A DNA stretch of 64,000 bases from JBOGVZ01 sp050692985 (GCA_050692985.1 JBOGVZ010000049.1:1-64000), one strand, 5' to 3'; positions 43,680 to 52,133 are shown, counted from the stretch's first letter. Program-made: numbers and translations. Notes: a model not told the origin generated them from the sequence alone.

Positions 43680-44512
43680 GCGACCCGGTGCTCGTCGAGG
43701 AGGACCTCGGTCCGGTCCGCCGGCTGACCCTCAATCGCCCCGACGCGCTGAACGCGCTCTCCTCCGAGCTGGTGGAGCGGCTGTCGGAGGCCCTGAGCCG
43801 CGGGGCCCGGGACCGGGAGGCCAGGGTGCTGGTGATCCGTGGCGCCGGCCGGGCGTTCTGCGCCGGCTACGACCTGAAGGAGGAGGCCGAGCGGGAGGCC
43901 AGCCGGGGCCCCCTGGACCTGGCCGGGTGGCGGTCGGAGCTCGGGCACGACGTGGATCGCATGCTCGAGCTCTTCGACCACCCCAAGCCCGTGATCGCCC
44001 AGGTCCATGGCTACTGCCTGGCGGGCGGGTGCGACCTGATGATGATGTGCGACCTGGCGGTGGCCGCGGGTGACGCCGTGTTCGGCGAGCCGGAGATCCG
44101 GTTCGGCTCGGGCGTGGTGACGATGGTCATGCCGTGGCTGGTCGGGGCGCGGAAGGCCAAGGAACTGCTGTTCACCGGCGAGGACCGCATCCCCGCCGCC
44201 GAGGCCCTCCGGATCGGCCTGGTGAACAGGGTGGTCGCTCCCGAACGCCTGGAGGAGGAGACCCTGGCCCTGGCGCGCAGGATCGCCGTGCTGGATCCCG
44301 TGGGCATCTCGCTCACCAAGCGAGCCATCAACCGGGCGTGGGAGGCGGCGGGCTTCCGGCAGGCCCTGCTGGCGAACGTGGAGCTCGACGCGGAGATCGA
44401 GGCCGCGGAGGTGCCCGAGCGCAGGGAGTTCAACCGCATCCGCGCGGAGCGAGGCCTCAGGGCCGCCATCGAGTGGCGCGATGCCCGCTTCGGTCAGGAG
44501 CCCAGCGAGTAA
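43676..44512 (+). CDS. Enoyl-CoA hydratase/isomerase family protein
   Basis: A 278-residue crotonase-fold protein. The oxyanion-hole segments are AFCAGYDLKEE and HGYCLAGGCDLMMMCDLA, and GEPEIRFGSG carries a candidate catalytic Glu. The C-terminal helix region is FNRIRAERGLRAAIEWRDARF. It would hydrate the product of the preceding acyl-CoA dehydrogenase. Its 3' end overlaps the convergent amine-oxidase-like gene by 19 bases. Confidence 0.88.
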   Translation: MSDPVLVEEDLGPVRRLTLNRPDALNALSSELVERLSEALSRGARDREARVLVIRGAGRAFCAGYDLKEEAEREASRGPLDLAGWRSELGHDVDRMLELFDHPKPVIAQVHGYCLAGGCDLMMMCDLAVAAGDAVFGEPEIRFGSGVVTMVMPWLVGARKAKELLFTGEDRIPAAEALRIGLVNRVVAPERLEEETLALARRIAVLDPVGISLTKRAINRAWEAAGFRQALLANVELDAEIEAAEVPERREFNRIRAERGLRAAIEWRDARFGQEPSE

Positions 44513-45900
44513 CCCAGCCGGCGGGGCAGCCCCGCCAGGAAGCGGGTCAGCGCTCCGGGGCGCCTGCCGGCGTCCTCCAGCCGGTCCTTCCGCAGGATCG
44601 CCGCCTGCACCACGGACGTCCCCACCGCGGTGAGGGGGCGGGGCGGGAACCGCTTGGGCTCCCGGTTCACCATCGGTAGGTCCGTCACCGGGTCGTCGGC
44701 ACCCGTCGCCAGCGCCGCCAGGATCCGGCCGGCCAGATGGGCGGGGGCCACCCCGTTCCCGGTGAAGCCCACGGCGTAGTGGACGGTGCCGGGGCCCGCG
44801 GTTCCGAACCACGGGTGGTGGGTCCCCGACACGTCCACCGGGCCGCCCCACCCTTCCTCGATGGGCACGTCGCGGAACGAGGGGAAGATCCGGTGGAAGC
44901 CATCCCGGACCCACCCGAGGGAGCGCTCGTCGTAGTCGTAGTCCGGGCCCACCCGGAGGCCTCGAGCCCGACCCACTCCCCCGATGGCGATCCTGCCGTC
45001 GGGTGTGGTGCGGAAGTAGTGAAGGGCGGTGCGCGCGTCGCAGATGCACTCCCCGCCGGTCCACCCCAGCTCCTCCAGCTTCTGGGGGGCCGGGGCGGTC
45101 ACCAGCATGTAGCTCCCCCGCACCACCAGCGACCTGCGGAGCCCCGGCCAGCCCGCGGACCAGGCGTTCAGGCAGAGGATCGCCCGGCCGGCCCGGACGG
45201 TCCCTGCGGGCGTCTGCACCCGGACGCCTCCCCGAGCCTCCATGCGCATCGCCGGAGTGCCCTCGTAGATCCGGACCCCGCGCTGCAGCAGGACCCTGCG
45301 CAGACCCCGGGCCAGCCGGGCGGGCTGGACGGTGGCCCCCCTCATGACCGCGCCGGCCCGGAGCACCGGGGACCGGCACACCGACCGGACCTCCTCCGCC
45401 GAGATCTCCCGATACCCCCCCGGGACGCCCATGCGGCGGCACGCCTCCACCGAGGCGGTCCACGCCCCGTCCTGGGCCGGGGACGAGGCCACCTCCAGGT
45501 AGGCCACCGGCCGGTACCACGCGTCCACGCCGTTGGCTCGGCACCACTCCCCGATGGCCTCGACGCTGGCCTCGGCCGCCCGGCAGGCCTCCAGTGCGGC
45601 CTGGTCCCCGTACCGCGCGGCCAGGTCGGCGGCATCGTCCCACCAGCCCCCGGCGAACCCCCCGTTGCGGCCGCTGGCTCCCCACCCGCAGATGTTCCGC
45701 TCCAGCACGGCCACCCGGATGCCGGGGGCCCGCTCGGTCAGGAACCAGGCGGTCCACAGCCCCGCGTACCCGCCGCCCAGGACCACCACGTCCGCGGTGG
45801 CGTCCCCCCGGAGGGGGGGACGGGGGTCGCCGGGGTCGGCCTCCAGAGCCTCGCGGAGCCAGTAGGAGACTCCTTCGCTCCTGGGAACCGGGGCCCGCAC
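44494..45900 (-). CDS. DAO-family FAD oxidoreductase, PuuB (gamma-glutamylputrescine oxidase)-like
   Basis: A 468-residue protein. The N-terminal dinucleotide motif is VVVLGGGYAGLWTAWFLTER, then GWGASGRNGGFAGGWW, the GASGRNGG signature of PuuB/glycine-oxidase-like enzymes. The C-terminus has GWGGPVDVSGTHHPWFGTA and VGFTGNGVAPAHLAGRILA. Such enzymes oxidise amines or N-methyl amino acids at the C-N bond. The GTG overlaps the GcvT-like stop by one base, forming a demethylase-like pair (oxidase plus folate-binding T-protein fold), last in a five-gene operon. Confidence 0.85.
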   Translation of the reverse strand: MRAPVPRSEGVSYWLREALEADPGDPRPPLRGDATADVVVLGGGYAGLWTAWFLTERAPGIRVAVLERNICGWGASGRNGGFAGGWWDDAADLAARYGDQAALEACRAAEASVEAIGEWCRANGVDAWYRPVAYLEVASSPAQDGAWTASVEACRRMGVPGGYREISAEEVRSVCRSPVLRAGAVMRGATVQPARLARGLRRVLLQRGVRIYEGTPAMRMEARGGVRVQTPAGTVRAGRAILCLNAWSAGWPGLRRSLVVRGSYMLVTAPAPQKLEELGWTGGECICDARTALHYFRTTPDGRIAIGGVGRARGLRVGPDYDYDERSLGWVRDGFHRIFPSFRDVPIEEGWGGPVDVSGTHHPWFGTAGPGTVHYAVGFTGNGVAPAHLAGRILAALATGADDPVTDLPMVNREPKRFPPRPLTAVGTSVVQAAILRKDRLEDAGRRPGALTRFLAGLPRRLGYSLGS

Positions 45901-47054
45901 TACGCCGCCGGGATCCGCTTGACGGGATCGATGAACGGCAGGGCGGCGGTCACGGCCGGACGGCGGGTCCCGTCCACCGGCTCCAGCTCCACGGCGACGC
46001 CGGGGCCGGCCAGCTCGATCGGAAGCCACACGTACCCGATGTTCCGCTCCAGGCGCGGCGACCACACCATGGCGGTGGCCCGGCCCACCCGGTTCCCGTC
46101 GTGGACGGCGGGCCAGGCCTCGGTGAGCTCCCAGTCCAGCGGCTCCCCGCCCATCTCCACGCCCACCAGCTTGCGGGCAGGGCCGTCCGAGCGGATCCGC
46201 TCCAGGGCGTCCTTCCCGATGTACTCGGCCTCCTGCTCCTCCACCAGGCGTTCCAGTCCCGTGACCTCGAACGGGTTGTGCTCCAGGGTCATGTCCGAGC
46301 CGTAGTTGAAGATGCCGGCCTCGATGCGGCGCGGCTCGCACGGGGCGATGGGGCGGATGTCGTGGGGGCGGCCGGCGTCCATGATCCGCTCCCACAGCTC
46401 GTCCCCGCGGGCGGGGTCGCGCAGATACACCTCGTAGCCGATCTCCCCGGTCCAGCCGGTGCGCCCCACCACCACGGGGATGCCACCCAGGTCCGCCTCC
46501 GTGCACCAGTAGTACCGGAGGCCCAGGACCTCCTGGCCGAAGAGCTCCGCCATCACGTCCCTGGCCCTGGGGCCCTGGACCTGGAGCGGGTAAACCTCCG
46601 GGTCGTCGATCCGGACGTCCATCCCGCTCCGCCACGCCACCCCGCGGGCCCACAGGCCGGCGTCGCTGTCGGCCAGGGCCAGCCAGAACCGGTCCTGGCC
46701 GATCCGCAGGAGGACCGGGTCGTTGACGATCCCTCCGTCCGGAGCGATCAGCGGCGCGTACTTGCACTGCCCCACGGCGCACCCGGTCAGGTCGCGGCAC
46801 GTCAGCAGGTTGGCGAGCGCCAGGGCATCGGGACCGGCGATCTCCACAATGTGCTCGGCCCCCACGTCCCACAGCGTGACGTGCTCCAGCAGGTGCCAGT
46901 ACTCCTTGACGGGGTCGTCGTAGTACGCGGGAAGGTACGTGTGGTTGTAGATGTCGAACGCGGAGCACCCGTGGCGCAGCGTGGCCTCGAAGAAGGGGGT
47001 CTTCCGGTACCACGGGCCGAAGTAGAGGGCGGATCGCGTCTCCGCCACCCTCAC
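45900..47054 (-). CDS. GcvT-family aminomethyltransferase-like protein (second copy)
   Basis: A 384-residue THF-dependent T-protein fold. It has YWHLLEHVTLWDVGAEHIVE, GQCKYAPLIAPDGGIVNDPV, LQVQGPRARDVMAELF, GRTGWTGEIGYEVYL and CEPRRIEAGIFNYGSDMTLE. Compared with GcvT this resembles the DmdA/dimethylglycine-dehydrogenase folate domains, with an extended N-terminus (TRSALYFGPWYRKTPFFEAT). The GTG at 47054 overlaps the DUF2269 stop as GTGA. It is coupled to the PuuB-like oxidase downstream. A methyl- or methylene-transfer role to THF is inferred. Confidence 0.85.
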   Translation of the reverse strand: MRVAETRSALYFGPWYRKTPFFEATLRHGCSAFDIYNHTYLPAYYDDPVKEYWHLLEHVTLWDVGAEHIVEIAGPDALALANLLTCRDLTGCAVGQCKYAPLIAPDGGIVNDPVLLRIGQDRFWLALADSDAGLWARGVAWRSGMDVRIDDPEVYPLQVQGPRARDVMAELFGQEVLGLRYYWCTEADLGGIPVVVGRTGWTGEIGYEVYLRDPARGDELWERIMDAGRPHDIRPIAPCEPRRIEAGIFNYGSDMTLEHNPFEVTGLERLVEEQEAEYIGKDALERIRSDGPARKLVGVEMGGEPLDWELTEAWPAVHDGNRVGRATAMVWSPRLERNIGYVWLPIELAGPGVAVELEPVDGTRRPAVTAALPFIDPVKRIPAA

Positions 47055-47515
47055 AGCCCCGGCTTGAACACCATGTCCCACACGACGAACAGCAGCACCG
47101 CCAGGTCGAGGCGGGACACCAGGAGGTTCTGGCGGATCAATCGCTGGACGGTCGAGCCTCGAGGTCCCTCGGTCTCAACGGCACGCTCCAGCCGCTTGGA
47201 CGCCGGTCCGAAGTAGGCGATCCCCACCACGAACGACAGCCCGAACGCCACCAGGGCCAGCACGATCCACAGCTGGGAGAAGGCCCAGGCGTCACTGACC
47301 ACGACCATCCCTACCCCCAGCCCCAGGACCGCCAGGGAGGCCGGAGCGAAGACCCTGGGGCCCAGGATCTCGATGTCCCGTGAGAACTTGACCATCCCCT
47401 CCTCGTCCCGGGCCCTGGCCAACCGGCCGCCCAGGACCTGGAGGAGGATCCCTCCGCCGATCCACACCATGGCCGCCAGGATGTGGAGGAGCAGCAGCCA
47501 CCGGTACAGGGTCAC
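47051..47515 (-). CDS. DUF2269-type integral membrane protein
   Basis: A 154-residue protein with four predicted membrane helices. The first carries LLLLHILAAMVWIGGGILLQ, the HxxxxxxWxGG pattern typical of DUF2269 and CopD-like proteins; the others are FAPASLAVLGLGVGMVVV, IVLALVAFGLSFVVGIAYF and LDLAVLLFVVWDMVFKPGL. Function unknown; the histidines could bind metal or heme. It begins directly after the stop of a 63-residue protein gene and is coupled to the GcvT-like gene. Confidence 0.75.
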   Translation of the reverse strand: MTLYRWLLLLHILAAMVWIGGGILLQVLGGRLARARDEEGMVKFSRDIEILGPRVFAPASLAVLGLGVGMVVVSDAWAFSQLWIVLALVAFGLSFVVGIAYFGPASKRLERAVETEGPRGSTVQRLIRQNLLVSRLDLAVLLFVVWDMVFKPGL

Positions 47516-47707
47516 CTAGGCGCCCAGGTCGTAGACCTGACCGGGATCCTGGTCCAGGCCGTTCATCACCTGCCACAGGGCCGCCAGGGCCTTCGTGGCG
47601 TTCCGCCGGGCGAACGGCGCCAGCTCGTCGGGGTGCTGGCCCAGGACCCGCTCCAGGGTCCGGTAGGCCTCCACCACCTGCCCCTCCGCCTCGTTCAGGT
47701 CGGTCAC
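47516..47707 (-). CDS. Small protein of unknown function in the CoA-ligase operon
   Basis: A 63-residue acidic, helical protein: VTDLNEAEGQVVEAYRTLER, HPDELAPFARRNATKALAAL, WQVMNGLDQDPGQVYDLGA. No signal, membrane segment or known motif. Its GTG overlaps the PaaK-like gene stop as GTGA and its TAG ends one base before the DUF2269 GTG. It is therefore locked into the operon by position, which is the main reason to call it real. Confidence 0.65.
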   Translation of the reverse strand: MTDLNEAEGQVVEAYRTLERVLGQHPDELAPFARRNATKALAALWQVMNGLDQDPGQVYDLGA

Positions 47708-49062
47708 GTCTGCCTCCGCTCTCCCTCGGTCCCGATCACGATCCGCTCGTCGAGCACCCGCTTGGCCTTGAGCTCGAACCGTGGAAGGGTCTCGTCGTCC
47801 ACCTTCTTCACACCGAACCGCAGCCCCTCGTGGGCATCGGCCAGGGCCTTCTGGAGGGCGCCCACGATCCCGTCCGCGTCCGCCGAGGCGTCGGGGATCT
47901 CCACCAGGATCTCGATCTCGTCGCGGATCCCCTCCTCCGTGTACAGGTGGAGCTGGAACTCGTCGACCTCCGGGTACTCGCGGATGATGGCCTCCACCGC
48001 CCGGGGATAGACGTTCGTGCCGCGCACGAGCTTCATGTCGTCCACCCGGCCCCGGATCCCGCCGTCGTAGATGTCGAACGTGCGGCCGCACGGGCAGGTC
48101 GAGCCCGGGACCTTCACCACGAAGTCCCGGGTGCGGTACCTGATCACCGGGATGAACCCCCGCCCGAACGAGGTCACCACCCGCTCCCCCAGCTCGCCGT
48201 AGGGAACCGGCTCGTCGGTCTCCGGGTCCACGACCTCCTCGATGTAGTGGTCCTCGATGATGTGGGTCCCGCCGGGCTGCTCGGAGCACTCGAAGACCAT
48301 GATCGTGCCCAGCTCGGTCATCCCCGCGGTGTCGCCGGCCCTGGCCCCCCACTGCTCCTCGATCAATCGCTTCGTGGCGGGGATCGAGCCGGCCGGCTCC
48401 CCGGACAGGATCAGCCGCTGCACCGGGCTCCCCGCCAGGTCGATGCCCAGCTGCCGGGCCTCCTGGGCCATCCGCAGGGCGTACGTCGGGGTCGACGCCA
48501 CCACCGTGGCCCCCATGTCCACGATCTGCTTGACGCGCTGGTCGGTGGTCATGGCCCCGCCCGGGAGCACCAGGCAGCCCAGCTTCTCGGAGGCGTAGTG
48601 GAGCCCCCAGAAGCCGATGAACGTGGAGTACCCGAACGCCACGAACACCGTGTCGGCGGGGCGGACCCCGAATCCCCACAGCCCATAGCACCACATCTCG
48701 GCGATCCACTCCCAGTCCTTCATGGAGTCGAGCACCCGGATCGGGGTGCGGCCGGTGGTCCCGGACGTCATGTGGTAGCGGATGGCCGTCTCTTCGGGCG
48801 CGGCCAGCAGCGTGCCGTAGGGGGGGCTCTCGACCTGCCCCTCCATCCACTCGTCGCGGGTCAGGAACGGCAGCCGCCGCAGGTCGCCGATGCCCGAGAT
48901 CGCATCCGGGGTCACGCCCGCGTCGCGCATCCGCTTGGAGTGGAAGGGGACCTTGGCGTCGGCCCATTCCAGAAGGCTCCGCAGCTTTCGGACCTGGAGC
49001 GCTTCGAGATCCTCGCGCGGCAACGTCTCGTGCCGCGGGTTCCAGTACGGTGAGTCCGTCAT
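47704..49062 (-). CDS. PaaK-family (phenylacetate/aryl-CoA ligase-like) AMP-forming CoA ligase
   Basis: A 452-residue adenylate-forming enzyme. It has RYHMTSGTTGRTPIRVLD (the P-loop-like phosphate motif), ASTPTYALRMAQEARQLGI, DTAGMTELGTIMVFEC, VIRYRTRDFV and GRVDDMKLVRGTNVYPRAVE, and a small C-terminal domain ending PRFELKAKRVLDER. It converts an acid to its CoA thioester with ATP to AMP. The substrate may be aromatic; anthranilate for the nearby kynurenine route is possible but unproven. It heads the operon ligase-small protein-DUF2269-GcvT-oxidase. GGGAGGT lies upstream of the ATG. Confidence 0.87.
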   Translation of the reverse strand: MTDSPYWNPRHETLPREDLEALQVRKLRSLLEWADAKVPFHSKRMRDAGVTPDAISGIGDLRRLPFLTRDEWMEGQVESPPYGTLLAAPEETAIRYHMTSGTTGRTPIRVLDSMKDWEWIAEMWCYGLWGFGVRPADTVFVAFGYSTFIGFWGLHYASEKLGCLVLPGGAMTTDQRVKQIVDMGATVVASTPTYALRMAQEARQLGIDLAGSPVQRLILSGEPAGSIPATKRLIEEQWGARAGDTAGMTELGTIMVFECSEQPGGTHIIEDHYIEEVVDPETDEPVPYGELGERVVTSFGRGFIPVIRYRTRDFVVKVPGSTCPCGRTFDIYDGGIRGRVDDMKLVRGTNVYPRAVEAIIREYPEVDEFQLHLYTEEGIRDEIEILVEIPDASADADGIVGALQKALADAHEGLRFGVKKVDDETLPRFELKAKRVLDERIVIGTEGERRQT

Positions 49063-49117
49063 CCTCGACCTCCCACCGGTCTCGCCGCCACGTGCCCGGC
49101 CATCCTACTATCCCGAC

Positions 49118-50275
49118 ATGACCGCGGCGTTCGCGCTCACCGAGGAGCAGCACCGGCTGGCCGAGGATGCCCGGCGCATCGGGCGGGAGGTGCTGGTCCC
49201 CGTCGCCGAGGCTGGCACCACCGGTCGGGTGAACCGCGAGCTGGTCCGGGCCCTGGGGGATCACGGGCTGCTCCCACGGATGTTCCCCCGGCGTGCCGGG
49301 GGCAGCCGGTCGGGCGACATCTCCGCGCTGGAGCTGTGTCTCATGCGCGAGGCCCTGGCCCAAGAGAGCACCACCGCGGAGACCGCCCTGGCCATGCAGG
49401 GGCTGGGCGGCTACCCCATCCTCCAGTCCGGAGGGGACGAGGCCGTGGCCCGGTGGATCCCGGCGATCGCCCGGGGGGAAGCCGTGGCCGCCTTCGCCCT
49501 CACCGAGCCGGAGCACGGGTCCGATGCCGGTGCCCTGGAGCTCCGGGCGGAGCGGGAGGGGGACGGCTACCGGTTGTCGGGAACGAAGACGTGGATCACG
49601 AACGCCCCCGACGCAGACGTCTACACCCTGTTCGCCCGCACCACCCGGGACGCGGGGGCCCGGGGCGTGACGGCGTTCGCCGTCCCCGGGGACGCCTCCG
49701 GCCTGACCGGGGACGCCCTGGACCTGGTGGGCGACCATCCCATCGGCCGCATCGAGCTCGACGGCGTAGCCGTTCCCGCCGACCACGTGCTCGGCGAGGT
49801 GGACGCCGGCTTCCGCGTGGCCATGCGGACCCTGGACCTGTTCCGCCCCAGCGTGGGGGCGTTCGCCGTCGGCATGGCCCAGGCCGCGCTCGACGCGGCG
49901 CTCCACCACGCGGGCTCACGCCGGGCGTTCGGACGGCCGCTCCGGGAGTTCCAGGCCGTGTCGCACAACCTGGCGGAGATGGCCACCCGGACCGAGGCGG
50001 CCCGGCTCCTGGTCTACGCGGCCGCCTCCGCCTACGACGAGGGGGCCCCCGACGTGACCCTGCGGTCGGCCATGGCCAAGCTGTTCGCCACCGAGACCGC
50101 CCAGTGGGTGGTGGACGCGGCCGTCCAGGTCCACGGCGCTGCCGGGCTCCAGCGGGGCCACCTGCTCGAGCACCTGTACCGCGACGTCCGGGCCCCGAGG
50201 ATCTACGAGGGCACCTCGGAGATCCAGCGGGAGGTCATCGCCCGCCACCTGTTCCAGGACGGCGGCGAGAACTGA
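49118..50275 (+). CDS. Acyl-CoA dehydrogenase
   Basis: A 385-residue FAD enzyme with AAFALTEPEHGSDAGALELR, GTKTWITNAPDADVYTLFAR, FGRPLREFQAVSHNLAEMA, VHGAAGLQRGHLLEHLYRD and IYEGTSEIQREVI with the conserved Glu. It is more distant from the two dehydrogenases at 39.6 and 42.5 kb than these are from each other. TACTAT at 49106-49111 lies six bases before the ATG, so the mRNA is probably leaderless. It is divergent from the PaaK-like operon, but no TetR-type site is visible here. Confidence 0.9.
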   Translation: MTAAFALTEEQHRLAEDARRIGREVLVPVAEAGTTGRVNRELVRALGDHGLLPRMFPRRAGGSRSGDISALELCLMREALAQESTTAETALAMQGLGGYPILQSGGDEAVARWIPAIARGEAVAAFALTEPEHGSDAGALELRAEREGDGYRLSGTKTWITNAPDADVYTLFARTTRDAGARGVTAFAVPGDASGLTGDALDLVGDHPIGRIELDGVAVPADHVLGEVDAGFRVAMRTLDLFRPSVGAFAVGMAQAALDAALHHAGSRRAFGRPLREFQAVSHNLAEMATRTEAARLLVYAAASAYDEGAPDVTLRSAMAKLFATETAQWVVDAAVQVHGAAGLQRGHLLEHLYRDVRAPRIYEGTSEIQREVIARHLFQDGGEN

Positions 50276-50341
50276 GCTACGCATTCGCGCCGCCCGTAGC
50301 TGAGACGACAGCCCTCCGGCGGGGGCGACGGAGTCGAGCCC

Positions 50342-50866
50342 TCAGGGAGCGGGGACCGCGAACCCCGGCGGGTCCTCCGGCCCGGGGACCTCGCAGTACC
50401 GCCCGGTGGGATCCTGCCGCGTCCCCGCATCCCGGCCCGGCCCGGGCGTCACTTCGGAGGGGTTCACCTCCACCAGGCCGTCACGGACGCGCACGGCCAC
50501 CCTGTCCATGCCGCGGCTCGAAGGGCCGTCCACGTACAGCCCGAGCCGATCGAACAGCTCGCCGTGGCGGCCCACGAAGGTCTCGTTGGACGGGCAGTAC
50601 AGGAGCCGGTGCTCGAGGTGGGGGCTCACCGCGGAGAGGGCCACCGGCGCCCCGTCCCCGGCGACCACGAACACCATCGACCGCCGGAGGTAGAGGACCC
50701 CGGCCTCCTCGAGGTCCCGCTCCGTCGCCGCCCTGACCCACCCCCGGCCGGGCAGGCCGGACAGGATGTTGGCCACGACCAGGGCCACCACGATCGCGGC
50801 GAGGATGTACATCGACCGCCGCAGGCCGGCTCGCCTGGGGAGGCCTCGGAACCCGTCCCCCTCCAC
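50342..50866 (-). CDS. Membrane-anchored protein resembling a Rieske domain without cluster ligands
   Basis: A 174-residue protein with one N-terminal membrane helix (SMYILAAIVVALVVANIL), then a soluble domain of about 130 residues. The stretch SPHLEHRLLYCPSNETFVG, RHGELFDRLGLYVDGP, SSRGMDRVAVRVRDGLVEV follows the pattern of a Rieske fold (H...C..HG..FD..G....GP..R.LDR..V...DG.V.V). The first Cys of the two Cys-x-His pairs is Ser and the second pair is disrupted, so a [2Fe-2S] cluster is unlikely. Function unknown. The GTG start is seven bases after the RidA-like gene stop, last in the gcdH operon. Confidence 0.65.
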   Translation of the reverse strand: MEGDGFRGLPRRAGLRRSMYILAAIVVALVVANILSGLPGRGWVRAATERDLEEAGVLYLRRSMVFVVAGDGAPVALSAVSPHLEHRLLYCPSNETFVGRHGELFDRLGLYVDGPSSRGMDRVAVRVRDGLVEVNPSEVTPGPGRDAGTRQDPTGRYCEVPGPEDPPGFAVPAP

Positions 50867-50873
50867 CGGCCCG

Positions 50874-51308
50874 TCAGGCCGGGGGGACCACCGCCACGGC
50901 CACCAGCTCCACCTTGGCCGCGGGGTCGAACAGCTCGGTCACGCCCATCAGCGCCACCGCGGGGAAGTGGCGGCCGAACCGCTGGCGCCACAACGCTCCC
51001 AGGTCCGCCAGCCGGTCGCGGTACTCGCCGACGTCGGTGACGAAGATCAGGACCTGCACCAGGTGCTCGGGGCGGCCTCCGGCTGCCCGGAGGGCCTCGG
51101 CCACGTTCGCGGCGGCCTGGTCGAACTGGGCCACCAGGTCCTCCCCGGCCAGCGTCCCGTCGGCCCGGTGGCCGGCCTGGCCGCCCAGGAACACCGCCGA
51201 CCCCGGGACCGCCACCACCGCGTGGGCGAAGCCCACCGGCGGCGGGAGGGTGTCGGGGTTGACCAGGCGATGAGGAGTTTCGTCCAAGGGGGTCGGCGGC
51301 TCGGTCAC
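50874..51308 (-). CDS. RidA-family protein lacking the usual catalytic Arg
   Basis: A 144-residue RidA/YjgF-like protein: VGFAHAVVAVPGSAVFLGGQ, QFDQAAANVAEALRAAGGRP, VLIFVTDVGEYRDRLADLG, VELVAVAVVPP. Canonical RidA imine deaminases have a conserved Arg in PAR.TV; here the position reads FPAVALMGV, so ordinary enamine/imine deaminase activity is doubtful. The GTG at 51308 overlaps the enoyl-CoA hydratase stop as GTGA; an in-frame ATG at 51320 is the alternative. Confidence 0.82.
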   Translation of the reverse strand: MTEPPTPLDETPHRLVNPDTLPPPVGFAHAVVAVPGSAVFLGGQAGHRADGTLAGEDLVAQFDQAAANVAEALRAAGGRPEHLVQVLIFVTDVGEYRDRLADLGALWRQRFGRHFPAVALMGVTELFDPAAKVELVAVAVVPPA

Positions 51309-52132
51309 CGGCCGGTCCATCGCGGCTTGCGGCCTTCCTGGAAGGCCGCGTAGAACTCGGCGTGGTCGGCCGAGGTCATCAGCAGTGCCTGGGTCATGGC
51401 CTCCAGCTCCAGGGCCCCGGCCATGTCCATGTCGAGCTCACGGGACAGCAGCAGCTTCGTGCTGGCGTAGGCCAGGGCCGGCCCGTCGGCCAGTCGGCGG
51501 GCCAGCACGGTGGCCTCCCGCCACAGCTCCTCGTCCTCCACCACCTTGAACGCCAGGCCCAGCTCGGCGGCGCGGTCGGCCTCGACGTCTTCCCCCAGGA
51601 TCAGCAGCTCGGTGGCCCGGCCGAGCCCCACCAGCCGGGGCAGCAGGTAGGCCGACCCCATGTCGGCCCCGGCCAGCCCCACCTTGGTGAACAGGAAGGC
51701 GAGCTTCGCCGAGCGGGCCAGGATGCGGAAGTCGGCCGCCAGGGCGATCACCGCCCCGGCGCCGGCCGCCACCCCGTTCACCGCGGCGATCACCGGCATC
51801 GGCAGCTCCCGCATCCGCTGGACCACCGAGCCGGTCATCCGGGTGAAGTCGAGCAGCTGGCGGGCCTCCGTCTTCTGGAGGGCCCCGATGATGCCCTCGA
51901 CGTCGCCGCCGGAGCAGAACCCCCTGCCGGCCCCGGTGATCACCAGCACCCGCACGTCGTCGCGGTTCGGGAGCTGGGCCAGCAGGTCGCGGAGGTCGGC
52001 GTAGGACTGGAACGTCAGCGCGTTCAGTCGGTCCGGCCGGTCGAACGTCACGGCGGCCACGCCGTCCGTGATCTCGAACCGGAAATGCTCCCACTCCTCG
52101 GTGAGCGGCGCGGACCCGCGGAAGGGGGTCAC
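51305..52132 (-). CDS. Enoyl-CoA hydratase/isomerase family protein
   Basis: A 275-residue crotonase-fold protein with RPDRLNALTFQSYADLRDL, GRGFCSGGDVEGIIGAL (first oxyanion segment), VNGVAAGAGAVIALAADFRI (second) and FTKVGLAGADMGSAYLLPRL. The usual second catalytic Glu is not evident at the VGLAGADMG position, so hydratase versus isomerase or hydrolase is open. One base separates its GTG from the glutaryl-CoA dehydrogenase stop, so the two are co-expressed and probably act on the same crotonyl-type CoA ester. Confidence 0.87.
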   Translation of the reverse strand: MTPFRGSAPLTEEWEHFRFEITDGVAAVTFDRPDRLNALTFQSYADLRDLLAQLPNRDDVRVLVITGAGRGFCSGGDVEGIIGALQKTEARQLLDFTRMTGSVVQRMRELPMPVIAAVNGVAAGAGAVIALAADFRILARSAKLAFLFTKVGLAGADMGSAYLLPRLVGLGRATELLILGEDVEADRAAELGLAFKVVEDEELWREATVLARRLADGPALAYASTKLLLSRELDMDMAGALELEAMTQALLMTSADHAEFYAAFQEGRKPRWTGR

Positions 52133-52133
52133 C

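Noticed and set aside
32682..44512. DMSP demethylation cluster (DmdABCD)
   Set aside because: A GcvT-like protein, CoA ligase, acyl-CoA dehydrogenase and enoyl-CoA hydratase are all present, but the ligase is NDP-forming rather than DmdB-like, and the transporter and oxidases point to amines.
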